From: Apostichopus japonicus
Lineage: Eukaryota > Echinodermata > Holothuroidea > Aspidochirotida > Stichopodidae
Reading direction: 5' to 3'
Assembly (NCBI RefSeq): GCF_037975245.1
Contig: NC_092565.1
Location: forward strand, 4,155,499 to 4,219,498
DNA: 64,000 nt
The notes under the pieces are model-generated. The model ran no database searches. It was not told where the DNA came from and worked only from the letters and a program-made list of their open reading frames with translations. A program made the translations under genes and the position numbers. Position 1 is the stretch's first letter. Each line of letters opens with the position of its first letter. Below, piece after piece: positions 25,804 through 41,300 of this stretch.

Positions 25804-28199
25804 ATCACATCGACAGTTAGCAGACATACTATCTTTCATAACATGTTTACATGTAAGATATTACTTCAAACAGTGACGTGTATACAGATGCTATGATAGT
25901 CAATCTTGGAATGTGTCAACACTAAACGTTACTGTTAACAACCAGGGAATACTGTACAAGCGATCATACAATTGTCGTTACAAGCATGATAGCATTCGAC
26001 CTAGATGATAGGACTCACGTACTGTGGCTGATCTGCCAATGCAACACCCAACTATGTCACAATGCGGTTAAAGGACTTTCAAATTATTGCAACAATATAC
26101 AAAACATGTTCGACCTGCTAAGATCGTGTCAGATGAAATATTGGAGAGGATATGAGAATTGTTTTAAGTTTGAAATTTCCGGGCCAAAGTGATAAAACAC
26201 GATATTAAGATCTCTATATTCTTCAAAGTGAATATAAAATGCAAGAATTTTCTTTTAATTCAGATTATATCAAACTTTCTCATAATAGCCATTAACTGAT
26301 ATCTATGGCCCTAAAATCTTCTTCAAACAGGACTTTTATCAGTTTATAGCCAGGTACAGCTAACGTTTTATGCAGTATTCTGACTATAAGCCAAAACGCT
26401 ATTACAATTTCCTACACCGTTAATTCACATGATCATATCCCAAAGTGCAAGGATTGACCGATGCGAAGATAAGTGGGATGTTTACACAAACAGTGAAGAG
26501 ACTTGACATATGTAAACACGGGTAAGTCACTCGGCCGTCAAAAGTACTCACTTCAAAGTGTCTAAATTATTCCTTTCTGTAAATCTGACATTTGATTAAA
26601 CACAACTTTTGTCCTTATGAAGCAACACTCACAGAATTATTTCAAATGACAAAGCATTTTTTTGACCTGCACTTTTTCAGATGACCTAATTTCACACCTT
26701 TTTTTTCATTTTTATTTTCAGAAATCTTCATTCCTTAGAAAAAGTAGAACTGCAACACCAAAAATTCCACAGGAAAACATAAAATATATTAAAACATGTT
26801 TGCATTGCATGAGAAAATTGTTACGGACAAATAGTGTCGACCATATCAATCCGAGGGTATTACACTCTGTGGTAAAAGGAGGTTATATCGAATGCGTTTT
26901 TGTTGACTACAATGCGTTTCAGAACTGACAAAACAATGAATTTAAGGTCATCCTTTCGGCCTGCACCGGGGAGCCAACAACATCATCTTTTATCCTTAAA
27001 GCGACATTTTAACATTTCAAAAATATATATGATAATACCTTGAAGACCAAAATTTAGCTATAGACACATTCCTACTGGCACTAATTTCTTCTCTGTGTTT
27101 TTGACTTTCATATCAAGACTAATATTTTGCCTATAGTCAACCTTCCATGTAAAGTGTAGAAGGAAGGTTTAGAGCAATAAACAGCCACCCTCGTATGCAT
27201 AATCAAAGCCAAAAGGTGTATTTGCTTACACAGTTGGCAGGTGGGCGATCCAATCAATGACATTTAAAGGATAATTTATTGTGTTAGAATATAAGTATTT
27301 TGCTTTATATGCCATTGTCCTACAAAATAGAAAAAAGTTTTGGTCCTGCTGTGATATTTACATGTACTTGAGAATATTCATCTCAAATTATGCAAATGTA
27401 ATGATGGCTCCCCCACCCCCTCCCCCCTCTTAACAAAATATTTGATGCTGATATCTGACATATATTCAGTTCCTGCAGGCCTAATTGTAATAATATACAG
27501 CTTTTAGAAATTGTCTATTAACTCTCTCAAAGTAGATTCTTTTTAAATTTTAAACAACAGGGTGTCTAAAAGTAAATATAAATGTCAGTACCATTTTGTC
27601 CTTGATGAAAATCTTATCAGATCACAAGTGTTATTGGAGATTATAAACATTAGTCATCAAGTTATATTTTTTTTGTACTGAATTTTTCTGACTAACTTGG
27701 CTTGCAGGTCTCAATATTCCCAGAGCTCTGTGGTCTATAGTATATCAAGTCAATTTGAATGTTTCCAATGAGGAGGGTATTGTCTACCTTAGATATTGCA
27801 ACAACAAGAATTGCCCCTGTATGGGGAGGGGTCAAGGGGGAGCAGATGGAGGGGTGGCCAAGTCTCATAGCTGCCATGTCTAGAGTCCATGACCTTTATA
27901 CAACTGCAGTCACCTTATCAAACACTCCACCATAGTTTTTTTTTTGCCAATTGAAGTCACTCAGAATAGACCTAAACACCAGAGAAACACTTTACAGTAC
28001 TGAATAAAGGTATGGATCAGGGATTATATCTGGTTGTTGAACTTTCACTGATATGCTTAGAACTATATGCAAGAATCTTATATCATTGGTTGTCATCATA
28101 ATTTATAAATATGTAAATTAAGTAATTACTACTTGGATTGGTGGAGAGTCGACATGTGACAGCTGAATGTGAAAACATTTTCAACAACTTGTTCTGCAC

Positions 28200-28530
28200 A
28201 GCCCATTGTTATTATAATAATTATAATCATAATAATCATAATAATCAGGCAGTTATTTTAACAATGCTTAAGCCACCACAAATGTGGCAGAAGACTGCAA
28301 CGGCTTATGGATTACAAATTTCACATTGGGTGGCTTCCAATTCAACATCTGAACTCAAATTTGGAATCTTTTCAATTTAGAAAGTCATTTCAGATGGGAA
28401 TACCGTAGACTGCTCTTGGATGGAAAACCCACCTTACTATGGCCCCGGCCGGGTATCGAACCAGGAACCTCCCAATTGCTAAGCCTCGTTGCTTCGAATG
28501 CCACCGCCTTTATGAACTTGGTCACAGCAT
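28200..28530 (-). mobile_element. tRNA-derived SINE, apparently full length
   Basis: On the minus strand a tRNA-like head (GTGGCATTCGAAG near 28503-28491 as A box; GGTTCGATACC at 28462-28452 as B box, followed by CGGCCGGGGCC) leads into a body of about 200 bp and ends in an AT-rich (TTATTATGA)n tail at about 28246-28205. Head, body and simple-repeat tail are the standard SINE plan. Family name not recognised. Confidence 0.7.
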
Positions 28531-29163
28531 CTGTGTACACTGGTGTTAAGAGCTATGTTCCTCTCTACATCAACAGATTTACCCCAAAATTACAAATAGT
28601 TCATCAGTTTTTCTTAATTGTTGAATCCTTTATTTTTTAGCATCTACTCATCCTTGCCCAGCCACCAAACATCTGAATAAAGACCTTACTGGACAGGAGT
28701 AATGAAACAACAAAAAAGTGCCTGAAATTGTAATATTTCTTTCATTTTTTTTCTTGTAATATTTACAATGTATTCCCACACAAATGAATGCCAATTTGCA
28801 TACAATCAAAGTTTCCCTTCCAATCAGCATGTACGATGTGCATCCTTAACGGTTTCCTGGACATGATTAAATGATTCAACTTACCATAGTTCCTTGTAAG
28901 GAGATGGTCACATAGATGTAAGTAACCACATATATTTCTCAAACTTAATTATTAATGGTGGACTCAATCCAAATTTGTGTGAATATCACATGGCAGCTGA
29001 TCAGAAGGGTACAAAACTTCAAACCCTGACTCATTAAAATATAGCTCGAACGAAGAATCCGATGCTCTTTGGCATACATGAAGAAAACATGTTCTATTGT
29101 GGGTTTTTTTTGTCTTTTTATACCAGAATCTGGAATTTAAAGTGATTTGTTATGGTATTTTAC

Positions 29164-29267
29164 CTTTCCTCTCAGCATTTCATAGATACAGACACCCATG
29201 GACCACCAATCTACAGAAAAGTCATAACCTCTGTGCTCGTCCTGATCTGTCAGGAAAATTTCTGGAG
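29164..29267 (-). CDS. STK32-like kinase, coding exon 5 of 10 visible
   Basis: A 104-nt exon (acceptor ttttcag, donor gtaaaa). It completes the Ala of APE and encodes PEIFLTDQDEHRGYDFSVDW, then WSMGVCIYEMLRGK. This is the P+1 loop, helix F with the conserved Asp and Trp residues, and the start of the C-lobe. A single-Trp variant would be usual; the WW pair matches STK32. Confidence 0.97.
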
Positions 29268-31639
29268 CTGAAAAGGCAAGAAGAAAGAAAAAGGAAACCT
29301 TTAACGGTGACGAAAACGGCCTGAACGAATGAACGGAAGGAAGGAGAGAAATATGTAAGAGAAGAAAATTGGGAGGGGGGTGGGGGGGGAAGAATCTGAT
29401 CTGTCAGCTGGAATTCGATTGCTATTGAAATCATAACTAACCATGTGAGAAAATGATTAACTCCGAACATATAGGAAAAGTGATTGAAACTTGGACAGGT
29501 AAGGTCAGAGATTCCAATGTTAACATACATCGGTGATCTTTACGAGGACGCAAGGCTTAAACTCTCTCTATATATATATTTATGTATGTACTGTACGTCA
29601 GCTGCGAGATTTTATGAAGCCAGGGTACGATCACACGGAGAGAGCGGTAATAGATTGAAACCAAGCGTGAAATACAACCCGCTGAATGGATCATCTGTCA
29701 CTCAAACCGACAAATCGGATGAGAGATTAGAAAACTGGAAGAATCGATGCATTTATCAAAGGTGTTAACTAAACTAAACTAATCCAGTGCATTACTTTTA
29801 TTTCGAAAACAAAAAAAATAGAGAATGGATAAAGGGGCAAAACAGTCTTTGCATTTGAGGAGTATAGTTATGTATACAGACCAACTATATATATGTGTAC
29901 CTACAGGTAGCTTTATCAATTTAAAAAAGGTCGCAATTTCCAGATTCAGGAGAAATATCTTTGCCTTTTGGCTTCATCACAATTCCAATCTCCATTTTAG
30001 TTCCACTACAATTTTCTAACAAGAACAAAACTTGCTCAAATCACAGATAATAGATAGCCCTTGCCATATCACATTAAACCACCCCCAAATTGTTCTCCTC
30101 CTCCTACCCCCCCCCCCCCCACTCTCCATCCTCTTCATTTTTTTCCCTGATCCTCTCAAATATATAAATTTTACAAAATATTTTGTTGTTATACTTAGAT
30201 CATTTTCATGCTGATTGCCCTGAGCAGTTATTTATTATAACTCCTCTAAGCCTCCTAATTCTCCCTTCTTTTCCAACTTACTGTAAAGATATTAAAATGA
30301 TTTACTATATTTAGTAAAACTCTAAACCCATCATCTTAATTTCTTCCTCGGTGGGATCGATACTTAAAAACAGCTTATTTTTCCAGATTGGTCTGCCATT
30401 TTATTAAACCATATATTGCAGATTTACACTCATAAAACAAGATAGCATGCAGGCATCAATCGATGAAACTAGAAGACATTGTACTATCCTACAATTTTTC
30501 ACAGCATGAAGATTATAATAAATGAATCTTCTGCCCTGCTTCTACCCTTGGCCCCATATATATACCTTTTTACAGTTGTATGAAACAAATTTGTAAAAAA
30601 AGCAACTTTTGGGAATTTTCAAAACATTTTGATATGTTTAATTCAAATACATTTCAAAACTTCACTGACTTTACAAAGGAGTTTGGTATCAGAGAACTCA
30701 GAAAACCGATCAACAGAAACCAAAAAGTTTCAAGCTACTTTTAACAGACTTTAATAAAACGGGTTCGTCAATCACTCTTTCTTTAAAGGTTAATATCATC
30801 TTTCAAATAAACAGTTTATACAGTTGAAATCTCCTATCAAAATGACCTCTGAAAATGTGTACTTTATTTCAGTTGTCAAACTTGCCTCCTTCTAATTTCT
30901 ACCCATGGAAACAAATTTGCTCTTTGCTTGAGAGTAAACTTTTGACCTACATGTTAGCATGTAATAGTAATAACTAAACTGTCAACTGACACCCCAAGCA
31001 TGCACGCACGTACCTACAACCCTGACAATACATGATATACCACTGTACCAAATACAAAAATAGGCCTATAGCTGCCCCCCATTAACAACCAAGCATGAAC
31101 CAAACAAAACTTGAATCAATTTAATCTCTTCTACATTTTCATCTGCAAGACTATTTACCATTTAATCGTTAAATATTCTTACCCACCAGTTTGCCAAAGA
31201 AAAGTCACACACAAAAAAACAAAAAAAAAACAAAACATAAGTATTTAAAGGAATGAAAAAAAGAGATCCAGTCCTAGAAGGAGGTCAGGTGAAGATTGAG
31301 TAAAACCATTACGGACAGAGTTATTTCCAAACGTGAAAGGCAATAAGTTCACCTCCTTAAGAACACGCTGAGATTGAGAACAAATCGAAAACACTATACT
31401 CTTGCCAATTGTGGTTGTCAGGTCAATTCATGAACTTTCCATGAAACCTATTATCCAAAACCATATTTACATCACCGGATGATTGGCAGGCCAGAGTGAG
31501 GACAACAAAAGCCGTGATTCGGTAAATCACCCGCACAGCATGTCCAACAGGTTCAGAAGACAAATGTCCTTGACGGCGGTTTAACGGGTCGGTCTACTTA
31601 TGACACGGTTACCTCTGTGTAAGGTGTGCAGGTATTGTT

Positions 31640-32395
31640 AACAATTTAAGTGCCCGAAATATTTAAGTGCCCGAAATAGAATGCAAACGGTTAAAACTCT
31701 TTAAAAAAGATGCCAATGTTGATGAAATTATTTCCTATATCGGTCGGATGAATATAGAATGGAAGCCCTAGATTTGATTAACTGGGTAATTAACACCAGA
31801 AATAAACACATATGATGAACTCTTTGAAAAGATGCTGCTGTTGATGACAAAGGTCCATCGAAGTTTGCAATTCTGAGAACCTTTTTGGAAACTTGAAACA
31901 GGGAAACTGAAATTATTTCTGATATCAGTCGGATAAAAGAGAATGGAAACCTTAGATTTTATTAACTATATAATTAATGCCAGAAATAAAATGCAAATGA
32001 TTAACTCTTTAAAAATGCGCTGATGTTGATGACAAACTTATATCAAAGTTTGCAATTTTGAGAACCTTTAGAAACTTGAAACCAGAAATTTCAGCAAAAT
32101 TAGAAGAACTGCTCGAATAGAAAAACATTGGAAATGAAATTATTTCCTATATCAGTTGGATGAAAATAGAATGGAAGCCCTAGGTTTTATTAACTAGGTA
32201 ATCAGAATTAGGTAAATAGTATAGAAGCCATAGATTTATTAACTAGGTAATTTAGAATTAGGTAAATAGAATGGAAGCCCTAGGTTTTATTAACTAGGTA
32301 ATCAGAATTAGGTAAATAGTATAGAAGCCATAGATTTATTAACTAGGTAATTTAGAATTAGGTAAATAGAATGGAAGCCTTAGTTTTTTGGGTTT
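31640..32395. repeat. Nested duplicated block
   Basis: Diverged ~200-300-bp copies (tatatcagtcggat, gaatggaagccctag, ttattaactaggtaat, cagaaataaa) at 31.64-32.17 kb lead into a tighter array at 32170-32390. There a ~116-bp pair of units alternates (aatggaagccctaggtttta versus atagaagccatagatttatt). Confidence 0.75.
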
Positions 32396-35329
32396 TCTTC
32401 TGAATGAACTAGTTAACTTGATTGAATAGAATTTACTCTCAAATAATTCCAATTGCAACAGAATAATTTACACAACCTTCCAAACCTCAAAACCTGTGCA
32501 TGCATAGCCAAAGTCAGATAATGGAAAGACAACAAATTATCTTCACGTAATATATCTTGATAAATCAACAACAAAAGAAGCTGACTTGAATTGCTATAGA
32601 ATGTTATCATGAATTATTAATCATTATGATATGTATGCATATTGAGGTATTAACATTGTTGATAAAGACTGTGAGGATCCTAGCATGGAATCCAAAAAGG
32701 TTTCCAAAGGTATAAAATAGTAATCACAGAAAAATATGTAATTCCAGGAAATTTTCCAGAGCTTGTGACACGTCCCTAATGAGGTCATAACAGGGTCGTT
32801 GCCAATGTTCGTCACACGTACATAGAGGGAAAATATCAATGTATTCATTACAAGATATATCCCATGTAACTAACAATAGCTGTTATTTCATTACTCTCAA
32901 AGCTATTACTTCACACGACATTTCCCCAGCACAGCTGCTTCTCTAGGCTGAGATAAATTGACCAATTACTCGAATGAAGCGGTTTGCTGCCACCCTGCTG
33001 GGTACTCTTACAATAAACCACGACATAAACGTCCCCCCTTTCTACAAATTTACTCAACGACACACTACCCGATAGCACGATTAGCGATCGCTAATATTCA
33101 CAAAGGAAAGGTGTCGTCCGACCACGGAACGGAAACAGCGAGAGGGAGATACTGGGAATCTCCAGAGGCTTTTATACAATTCTTGGCATTCTGCCTTGAA
33201 AAGCAAAACTATCTCTCTTTCCGAAAGACATTTATGGATGATTTAAGCTGATTTGTTATCCTCTGTTTCTTTGTTTGTTTGCTTAATACATATGTGTCTG
33301 TCTGTCTGTCTGTCTGTCTATCTGTTTGTTCCCAAACAGCATTTCCATTTAACTCACACAAGCAATTAAGCTCAGCTTGAAAAACAGTACTGTTAAATCA
33401 ATCTTGATTTCTGGGCTTAAATAATAAATATGGCATAAATAATGACTGGATGTAGTCGATAAAAACGCCAAGAGCAGTCGTGTATCAGCGCCAAATTTGA
33501 ATATCTCTCTCTCTGTATATATATATATATATATATATACATATAGTCATCCATAATTTATTTAACAATGTTCATAAAATAATAAAACAGAACCACACGG
33601 CGACAACCGAAACCTGATAAATTATGATCACATTGGGCATGTAATTAAGGGCAGAAGATATTTATGGTGAAATTATGGCAAATTAAATACCAAATTGGAA
33701 ATGCCACAGGAAATTGTTTGGACAAAATTTGGCAAGCTATGGCTAAACTTTTCCCAGATTGTTAAAAGTACAAACAACCTTTCATAACATATAATCCAAT
33801 ATTTCAATCCTCTTATTAATTTGAGAAATAGTGCTTCAAACAGTTACCACCCACATTATGATAAAAATTATTTTGTGCAGGAAGAAAACTATCATTTATG
33901 AAACCTTGATATTTTCACTTTATCATGTATTGCCCAGTTTTGACTCCATTAATACAAGTTACTTTCTATTTAAAGAAACAATATCGTGTGGCCCCCCAAT
34001 ACGACGGAGTGACTCATGAGGGGGAAGCGAACAAGTCCAATCTGTTCAAGAGTTGAGGTTGGTAAATAGTTCAAAAGGAACAGCTTTAAGCAGTCAAATA
34101 TCTGATACATAATTTTTTTCATTTTTATTAAATTCCTGTATAATTCACATCGCTGATGGATCCTGGATTTCTCAAAAGTCAGTAAAATGTCAAGTTTGCC
34201 GAATTATACTGCGACTAATATATTTTGAGCAAATATTACATTTGCAAATAATTTTATAGAGCCATCATCCCCTTTATATAATTCTGCTGAACCTTTCATC
34301 TGCCCAAAATTGTGGTCAAAGGTTCAACCATGGTTCCTAAGGAGGCTTTACATTAAAAAAAAATAATAAAAACTGTGTTTACTCAAAATGAATATATTTT
34401 GCAACCAGGTTGAAGGTATATATATCTGGGAAAACATTATTGGGCTGACAGTGTCTAAAAATCAATTGTTCATTTTTATCTGAAAGCTGAGACCATCAAT
34501 GTGGCTAACTTAACTCCAAATCTTCAAATTAGATACCAAAATATTAAACACCCCTTTTGGTGATATATATATCACCATAAGGCCATATATATATGTACAC
34601 ATCACTAAATATGCATGAACCCCCCATAGTTGAGATATATTGTAAGTTGCCAGGTGGAAAAAAAAACACTTTAAGGAGACCCAGACCTTGCAGATGAACT
34701 GTAGCACCGAAGATCCTTGGGACTTGTTCATCCACATAATGGTCTTTGCATATGCAAGCCTTCGCATCTTTCGGTTGACTCATGGAGCATATTCCCATCT
34801 GTTAGAGTACTTTGTATGAGAATTAAATATAGCTGGTCAGTTTTAAGGTACTTTGATGCTAAGACTTAGTCAGAGTGACGAAATATCCCTAGCATGCAGA
34901 TAATAAATTCCAGAGACGGTTGGAAATAGAATCTAGATCATAAAAGCGGCCAAGAGGTAGTCCTTCAAATGCATCTGTAACTCCTCTCCATGTTAATGCA
35001 GCACACACCTACGGGTATGTAAAATCTCCACATGCAGAAACCAGGATAAAAAATATATAAGAAATATGGAGGGTGGGAGGGTTTCTAACTAATAGAAACT
35101 GCTTCCAACATATTCAAGGTACTGTACCATCTGAGGCAAATTAACATCTGACAAAGCATCCTCGTGCTGTAGGAAGGTGTTTTTTACCTCTTAGCACCCC
35201 TCTACTTTAAGCCTATCTGTCATATTTGCATTAAAAACAGTTACTTGAGCAAACACTGGTTGTACTGGTCAAGCCTTGCAAGTTTATGGAGATGTATACA
35301 TGATTGCAACATATGGTTTACATACATGA

Positions 35330-36590
35330 TACATGGACTGGTACACACTCAAATGTAATGCATGTAACAGCTCAGTTGATCGACTGTGATGTATGTATCC
35401 TGCACTCTACAGTGTTGCATGTAACGGTTCATTAATTGTGACATAGTATTTCAATGTGTTGTATGTCACAGCCAGTTGATCGTGATGTCTGGCAGCTGCT
35501 AGCTGTCTACGAGATTCCCATTACAGTCAGTCCATCATTTATGATGTGTGACACTGGTAAATACCGTGTTGCAATAATCTGTAATGGCACAAATCATTTC
35601 TCTGTGACAATTGTGATAAGGTGATGCATGTTACAATTATGTAATTACGTACAGTATAAGGTGACAACAAATACCGCGGTACAGTCGATTGATCGATTGT
35701 GATGTATGTGACAGGCATAACAGTAATGCATGCAACATGGAGTCAGTTGTTCAATTGTGATGCATGTGACAGGTATAAAATGTGATGCATGCATCGTGGA
35801 GTCAGTTGTTCAATTGTGATGAATGTGACAGGTACAACAGTGATGCATGCAACCTAGAGTCTATTGTTCAATTGTGATGTATGTGACAGATATAACGGTG
35901 ATGCATGTGATATAGTGAGTTGTTCCATTGATGCATGTAATAGTGAGTTGTTGATCAATTGTGAGGCATGTGACAGGTACAACAGTGACGCATGCAACCT
36001 AGAGTCTGTTGTTCAATTGTGATGTATGTGACGGATATAACAGTGATGCATGTGATAAAGTGCATTGTTCCATTGATGCATGTAACAGTGAGTTGTTGAT
36101 CAATTGTGATGAATGTGACAGGTACAACAGTGACGCATGCAGCCTAGAGTCTGTTGTTCAATTGTGATGTATGTGACAGATATAACAGTGATGCATGTGA
36201 TAAAGTGCGTTGTTCCATTGATGCATGTAATAGTGAGTTGTTGATCAATTGTGAGGCATGTGACAGGTACAACAGTGACGCATGCAGCCTAGAGTCTGTT
36301 GTTCAATTGTGATGTATGTGACAGGTCTAACAGTGATGCATGTGATATAGTGAGTTGTTCCATTGATGCATGTAACAGTGAGTTGTTGATCAATTGTGAT
36401 GAATGTGACAGGTACAACAGTGACGCATGCAGCCTAGAGTCTGTTGTTCAATTGTGATGTATGTGACAGATATAACAGTGATGCATGTGATAAAGTGCGT
36501 TGTTCCATTGATGCATGTAACAGTGAGTTGTTGATCAATTGTGATGTATGTGACAGGTACAACAGTGACGCATGCACGTAACAATAAAGT
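35330..36590. repeat. Higher-order array, 145-bp period
   Basis: The marker 'ctgttgttca' (or ctattgttca) recurs at 35861, 36006, 36151, 36296 and 36441, exactly 145 bp apart. Within each unit smaller related modules (attgtgatgtatgtgacag, cagtgatgcatg, cattgatgcatgtaacagtg) recur at about 40-60 bp, so simple units have been amplified as a composite. Diverged single modules continue back to about 35.3 kb. Confidence 0.92.
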
Positions 36591-38296
36591 CAGTTGTCCA
36601 GTTACAACAGTCAGTCGAAATGTTGCGATGTTATGTGTCGACTACTACGTACGGTGATTCATGTATCGAGTCAAACAGTGTTGGTAATCAACTTTGATGT
36701 TGTTAACTACTGACCTGTACATACTCAATTATGATCGCATGTCACAGACCTCGTGCTACCAGTGCTACTTCAATTGTTTACATGATGTGTCATATACCAG
36801 CATAATTTCGTCCACACATGAAGAAGGTATTGGCAAGGTATCAAATTAACACGAAGACACATATCCGTGCACTCAATCATGTCAGTTCTAATTATAGGCA
36901 GCTAATTGAAAAATCAGAAGAATAAGGCAACATCTGTATGTTCTAAATTTTTAAAAAACAAAAGAATTGAATCACAGGGAACTTTTGATTGTGTTAAAAC
37001 AATTTATTTTTTTTTTCCTTTGCAAAATCATAGTTGTTGTATTAAAGCATTAATTCTTGAAAAAATATATATATTATTAGAACCAATCTCAGCATGCAAT
37101 GCATGACATCTGCTCAATAAATATAATTTAATACCTTATTTAATATAATTTATTACTGTCAATAAATATCATGATAAGAATGATATTACTGTGAGTAAAG
37201 AATATAGCATACATAAATCATGCCTTGTCATCATTCACAGCTGCAAATAGCAATAAACTGAAGCTGAGTGAATCACTGTCGTTGCCACCCTAAATGAAAT
37301 CATGTGTTGCAGCCAAAGTTCAAAGTACTTTCACAAAGTACTTTTCTTTTTTCTTAAAGTTTTTGTCATTTATTTATTTAGTTCAACAAATCAAGCTAAT
37401 GGACGTAGTGAGTTTGTTTATAATTTTCACATCACTGATGCCATACTCTTACAGTACAAGTCCCTCCTTCAGTCTATGTGACATATGTCGAGTGTGCATA
37501 CACTCTTCATTTGGCTCGCTTGTGCATTCAAGTGTACTTAATTGACGAGATTGAATACATATCGTATGATCAGACTCTGCACGATTAAAGATGACGATGT
37601 GTTGTTCGTGACAGTACTGTGTGTTGCTATGTGTTGTGCGCTGTGTGTGTTGACATAGCCATGTGTTGCTATGTATTCCACTACATTGTAACCCACTGGA
37701 TAAAACCGCAACCTATCATATCTTCCACGTGTAGTCTGCCTGTAAATCACGTGTAAAATAATACAAATCCCGCATACATGCCTAAACCAAGAAGATGTGC
37801 ATAACACACATTATATGAGTCAGGGACAACAAACACTTGGCAAGCAGGTCATATTCATGCAAACTATACTGCAGTATAATAACAGAGAAAGCTCTGCTTT
37901 GAAGCTATATAACCTTCCTGATCCTGGTAGATGATTGGCTAACACCATATTCCATTTCCATGACATGGAAATCATCTAGTCTCACATTTCATAAGTTAAT
38001 GAGAGCTTTAATCAACATTGTCTTAAGTACCAAAGATATGGGCTTGATTTTAGCTATTGTGGGATGAGTGGAGAGGAGTGGGTGGGGGAGGGGGAGGGTG
38101 GGTTAGGGTCAGAGGGTGTTCTACTCCTCTTTCTTCGAGAATTTAGAATCAAACCAATCTGTCAGTGAGGCAAACCTGCTTTGATTGTGGCAGTATATAT
38201 AATGGGTGACCATTATCTGACTTGCTAGCATTTTTGGGGCCAAATACTGATGACCTTTAAGTTATGGATTAAAATGATTAAAAATCCAAACCCTTA

Positions 38297-38398
<102 letters not shown>

Positions 38399-41300
38399 TT
38401 AAATAGAAGAAAAATGAGTGGATTCAAAAAAAAAAAGGCAAAATTCAACGACTGATCATCATTCGATCGAAACAAAGTTTGGATGAGAAAACATTTTATT
38501 GACAAAGTCATGGAAGATTAGATAAAACAACTTGCTGATGATTATATGCCAGATATGATCACCTGTCATATTCCATATATAGAATGAGTTGATTTCCCGA
38601 ATGGGCAAAAAACAACAGATTTGATATATGGGTTACCATCTGAGAGTGCCAAAAGATGATACGGAAGGTTAAGAATGCTGATGTTTACGACGTTTACAAC
38701 TTTAATTTAAACGATGACAGAAACTAAAATGCCATATTTATCCACTACAAATCCACTACATTTGAAATAAAATTAAAGGTCAATTCTGCATATCACAGGA
38801 GACTTAATGCAAGGGCCATTTCCAGCACTTACATAAAGACAATATAGAAATAGATTTAATTTATCCGATGAAATTTAGATTCATCAATTAATCATCCGAG
38901 ACAAAAGACAAATCTGAGTGAAATAAATACTTGTCAGAATTTCATGAGAGCATGCTTGAGATGGTCTAAATTGCAGAGAACGAATCTTAGACCTAATGAA
39001 CGTTTTTTCCGATCACAGTTTCATGGAAAACACACACTCACACGCACACACACGCAAAATTAATAAAAAGTTTTGCTGTTGGGGTTTTAATGCAATTTCT
39101 TTATTAGCTGTAGATACTGTTATATCACCATGAAGCTATTTTACGGGTTTATAATTAGAGCGTGATATGATTGCAAGCTCCAAACCAAAACTCTAATCAA
39201 ATTTGCCATGTGAACACACAGGTAAAATCAAGAGTCGAGCGCCCATCTCAAAATAGCGAGGTTTATATGATCCCAGTTCCTCATATCATTATACGATATA
39301 TGTATGTATATATATATATATATATATATCAGGAGAGCTTACAAAATGGTCGTTAGTAAAACCATAGTAACGAGCTGCTAATATGCCATGCCAGACAAAG
39401 AACACAACATGACTTGCTTGCTTTTCAAAATACTGTTTTGACTTGATAATAATGGTCCATTGGTATGTTTGTTGATATTCTTGTTAAGATCAGCTTTTGC
39501 AATCATAACATTAAGTTGGGTTATCCTCTGTTTCTGTTCAATGTTGACTTAGTAGGCCGATACTGGTATGATAATGTCAATTTCAAAACATTTCAAATTG
39601 GTGGTGGGGGGGGGGGGAGAGGAGAAGGAGGGAAGAATGGAGAAAATGATTTAGTATTCTGATAACATTTATTTTTAAGAGGAGATGCTCAAAGGTAATC
39701 TTAAATGAGATGTAGCCAATCCTATTAGACAATGTACAAAGAGGTGAATCCAATTTTCAACTCAGTCTCAATTTGAGGCCCTGAAATATGTTGAGCTCAA
39801 CATGAATCATGTTTAATGTTTAGTTAGCATCAATGTAGATCAAAATTAGTCCTCCTCCCTCCTGTCGCCCTCACCAAACTTAAGTCCCTTCTTATAAGTA
39901 TGGGAAAGACTATCTCCAACCTTATAGAATGCAAAAACAACAAAATTGACTAAAACTGTTTGAATTTCACCGAATGACCTTTGAGGAATCAAATATCCTG
40001 TACTATATACACAAGCAAAGAAGCATAACCAGCTCGAAAAAAAATATCAATTATTAATATCACTTATTAAGTGGCGACTCATAATTTCAAATCGGTTTCT
40101 ATTTATAGTTTATTACAACAACGACTAAAATTTGCAAGACCATTACCAAAATGAATTTGTAGATAGAGAGATTTGTCGGCACTTTGCAGTTTGCACACTA
40201 CACAGGGAATAATTCAGTCTTCAAAATTTTGTGTAAAGCATTTTTGACGGAGGCTCTGGACTTTCGCCTCTTATAAAATACTATGTGTTCCTGTGTAAAG
40301 ACACTTTGCTCTTGTATAGCAACTACCCCATTTTGAAAAGCGTCTTGCGATGGGATACTGGATAAAATTTATTCACTGCTTCAGCTACTTAACATCATCA
40401 CTTGAACATGTTGAAAACTTGTCGAACACTTCAGAGTACTACGTATAAAGGAGGGCTAGGTCAAGCAAACGATAAGTTGGCCTTTAGAAGTAACAAGATG
40501 AACAAGGCAGACTTTCTTTAACAACCTTTATCTTTATCAGACATATTGGATTATGCAACAACACCGATGCCAGCTGCACAACCTAAAATTACCGAACGCA
40601 AATAAAATTAGCAAATGAATATCGTAGAATCAATACATGCCGACCAGGGAGACGGTGGAATGTTTGACACGGGGAGGGAAAGTGGCTCCACTTTAAAATG
40701 GCGAAGGTGAATAAAGGAAACCTAATTTTGATGTGTTACTATTCTGAACCTGCGAACTGGTTAGTACCCATCTGGTAACCTATAAAACCAGCGTGTGTCT
40801 ATGAATCCATTCTGTCAGACGGCAGTGTCGAAAAAAAAAGGTGCATTTGCTACAAAAACCATAGCAACTAACGGTTGTATCAATATGAAACAATAGGATT
40901 GTCTATCGTCCAGAGTTTATAAAAGAGTCATTAAATTCAAATTTGCAAGTCACTAAAATTAAGTCATTTTTAGCTCAGCTAGTGATCGTGCAATTCTGGC
41001 AAAATTCTGTCACCATTTTGCCTCCGTGTTTGAATGACTGCCATTTCGTCGTTTTTCATTCGATCTAGTTGAAAGTTTGTCAGTGGATTGTGCGAGTTTA
41101 GTTTGCATACATGCGATCGTATTTAATAAATTTGAAGGTCATTTGAGGTCATTTTCTGAAAACGTAAATAATGCTACTTCTACTAGGGTTTTTGTCCAAA
41201 TCTGCTGAAATGTTGTGGCTATAACATTTGAATGATGGTGAAGAAACACATTTTTGTCGTCACGTGAGGGCCCAAAACAGGGCCCTCTGTATATGTAGGC

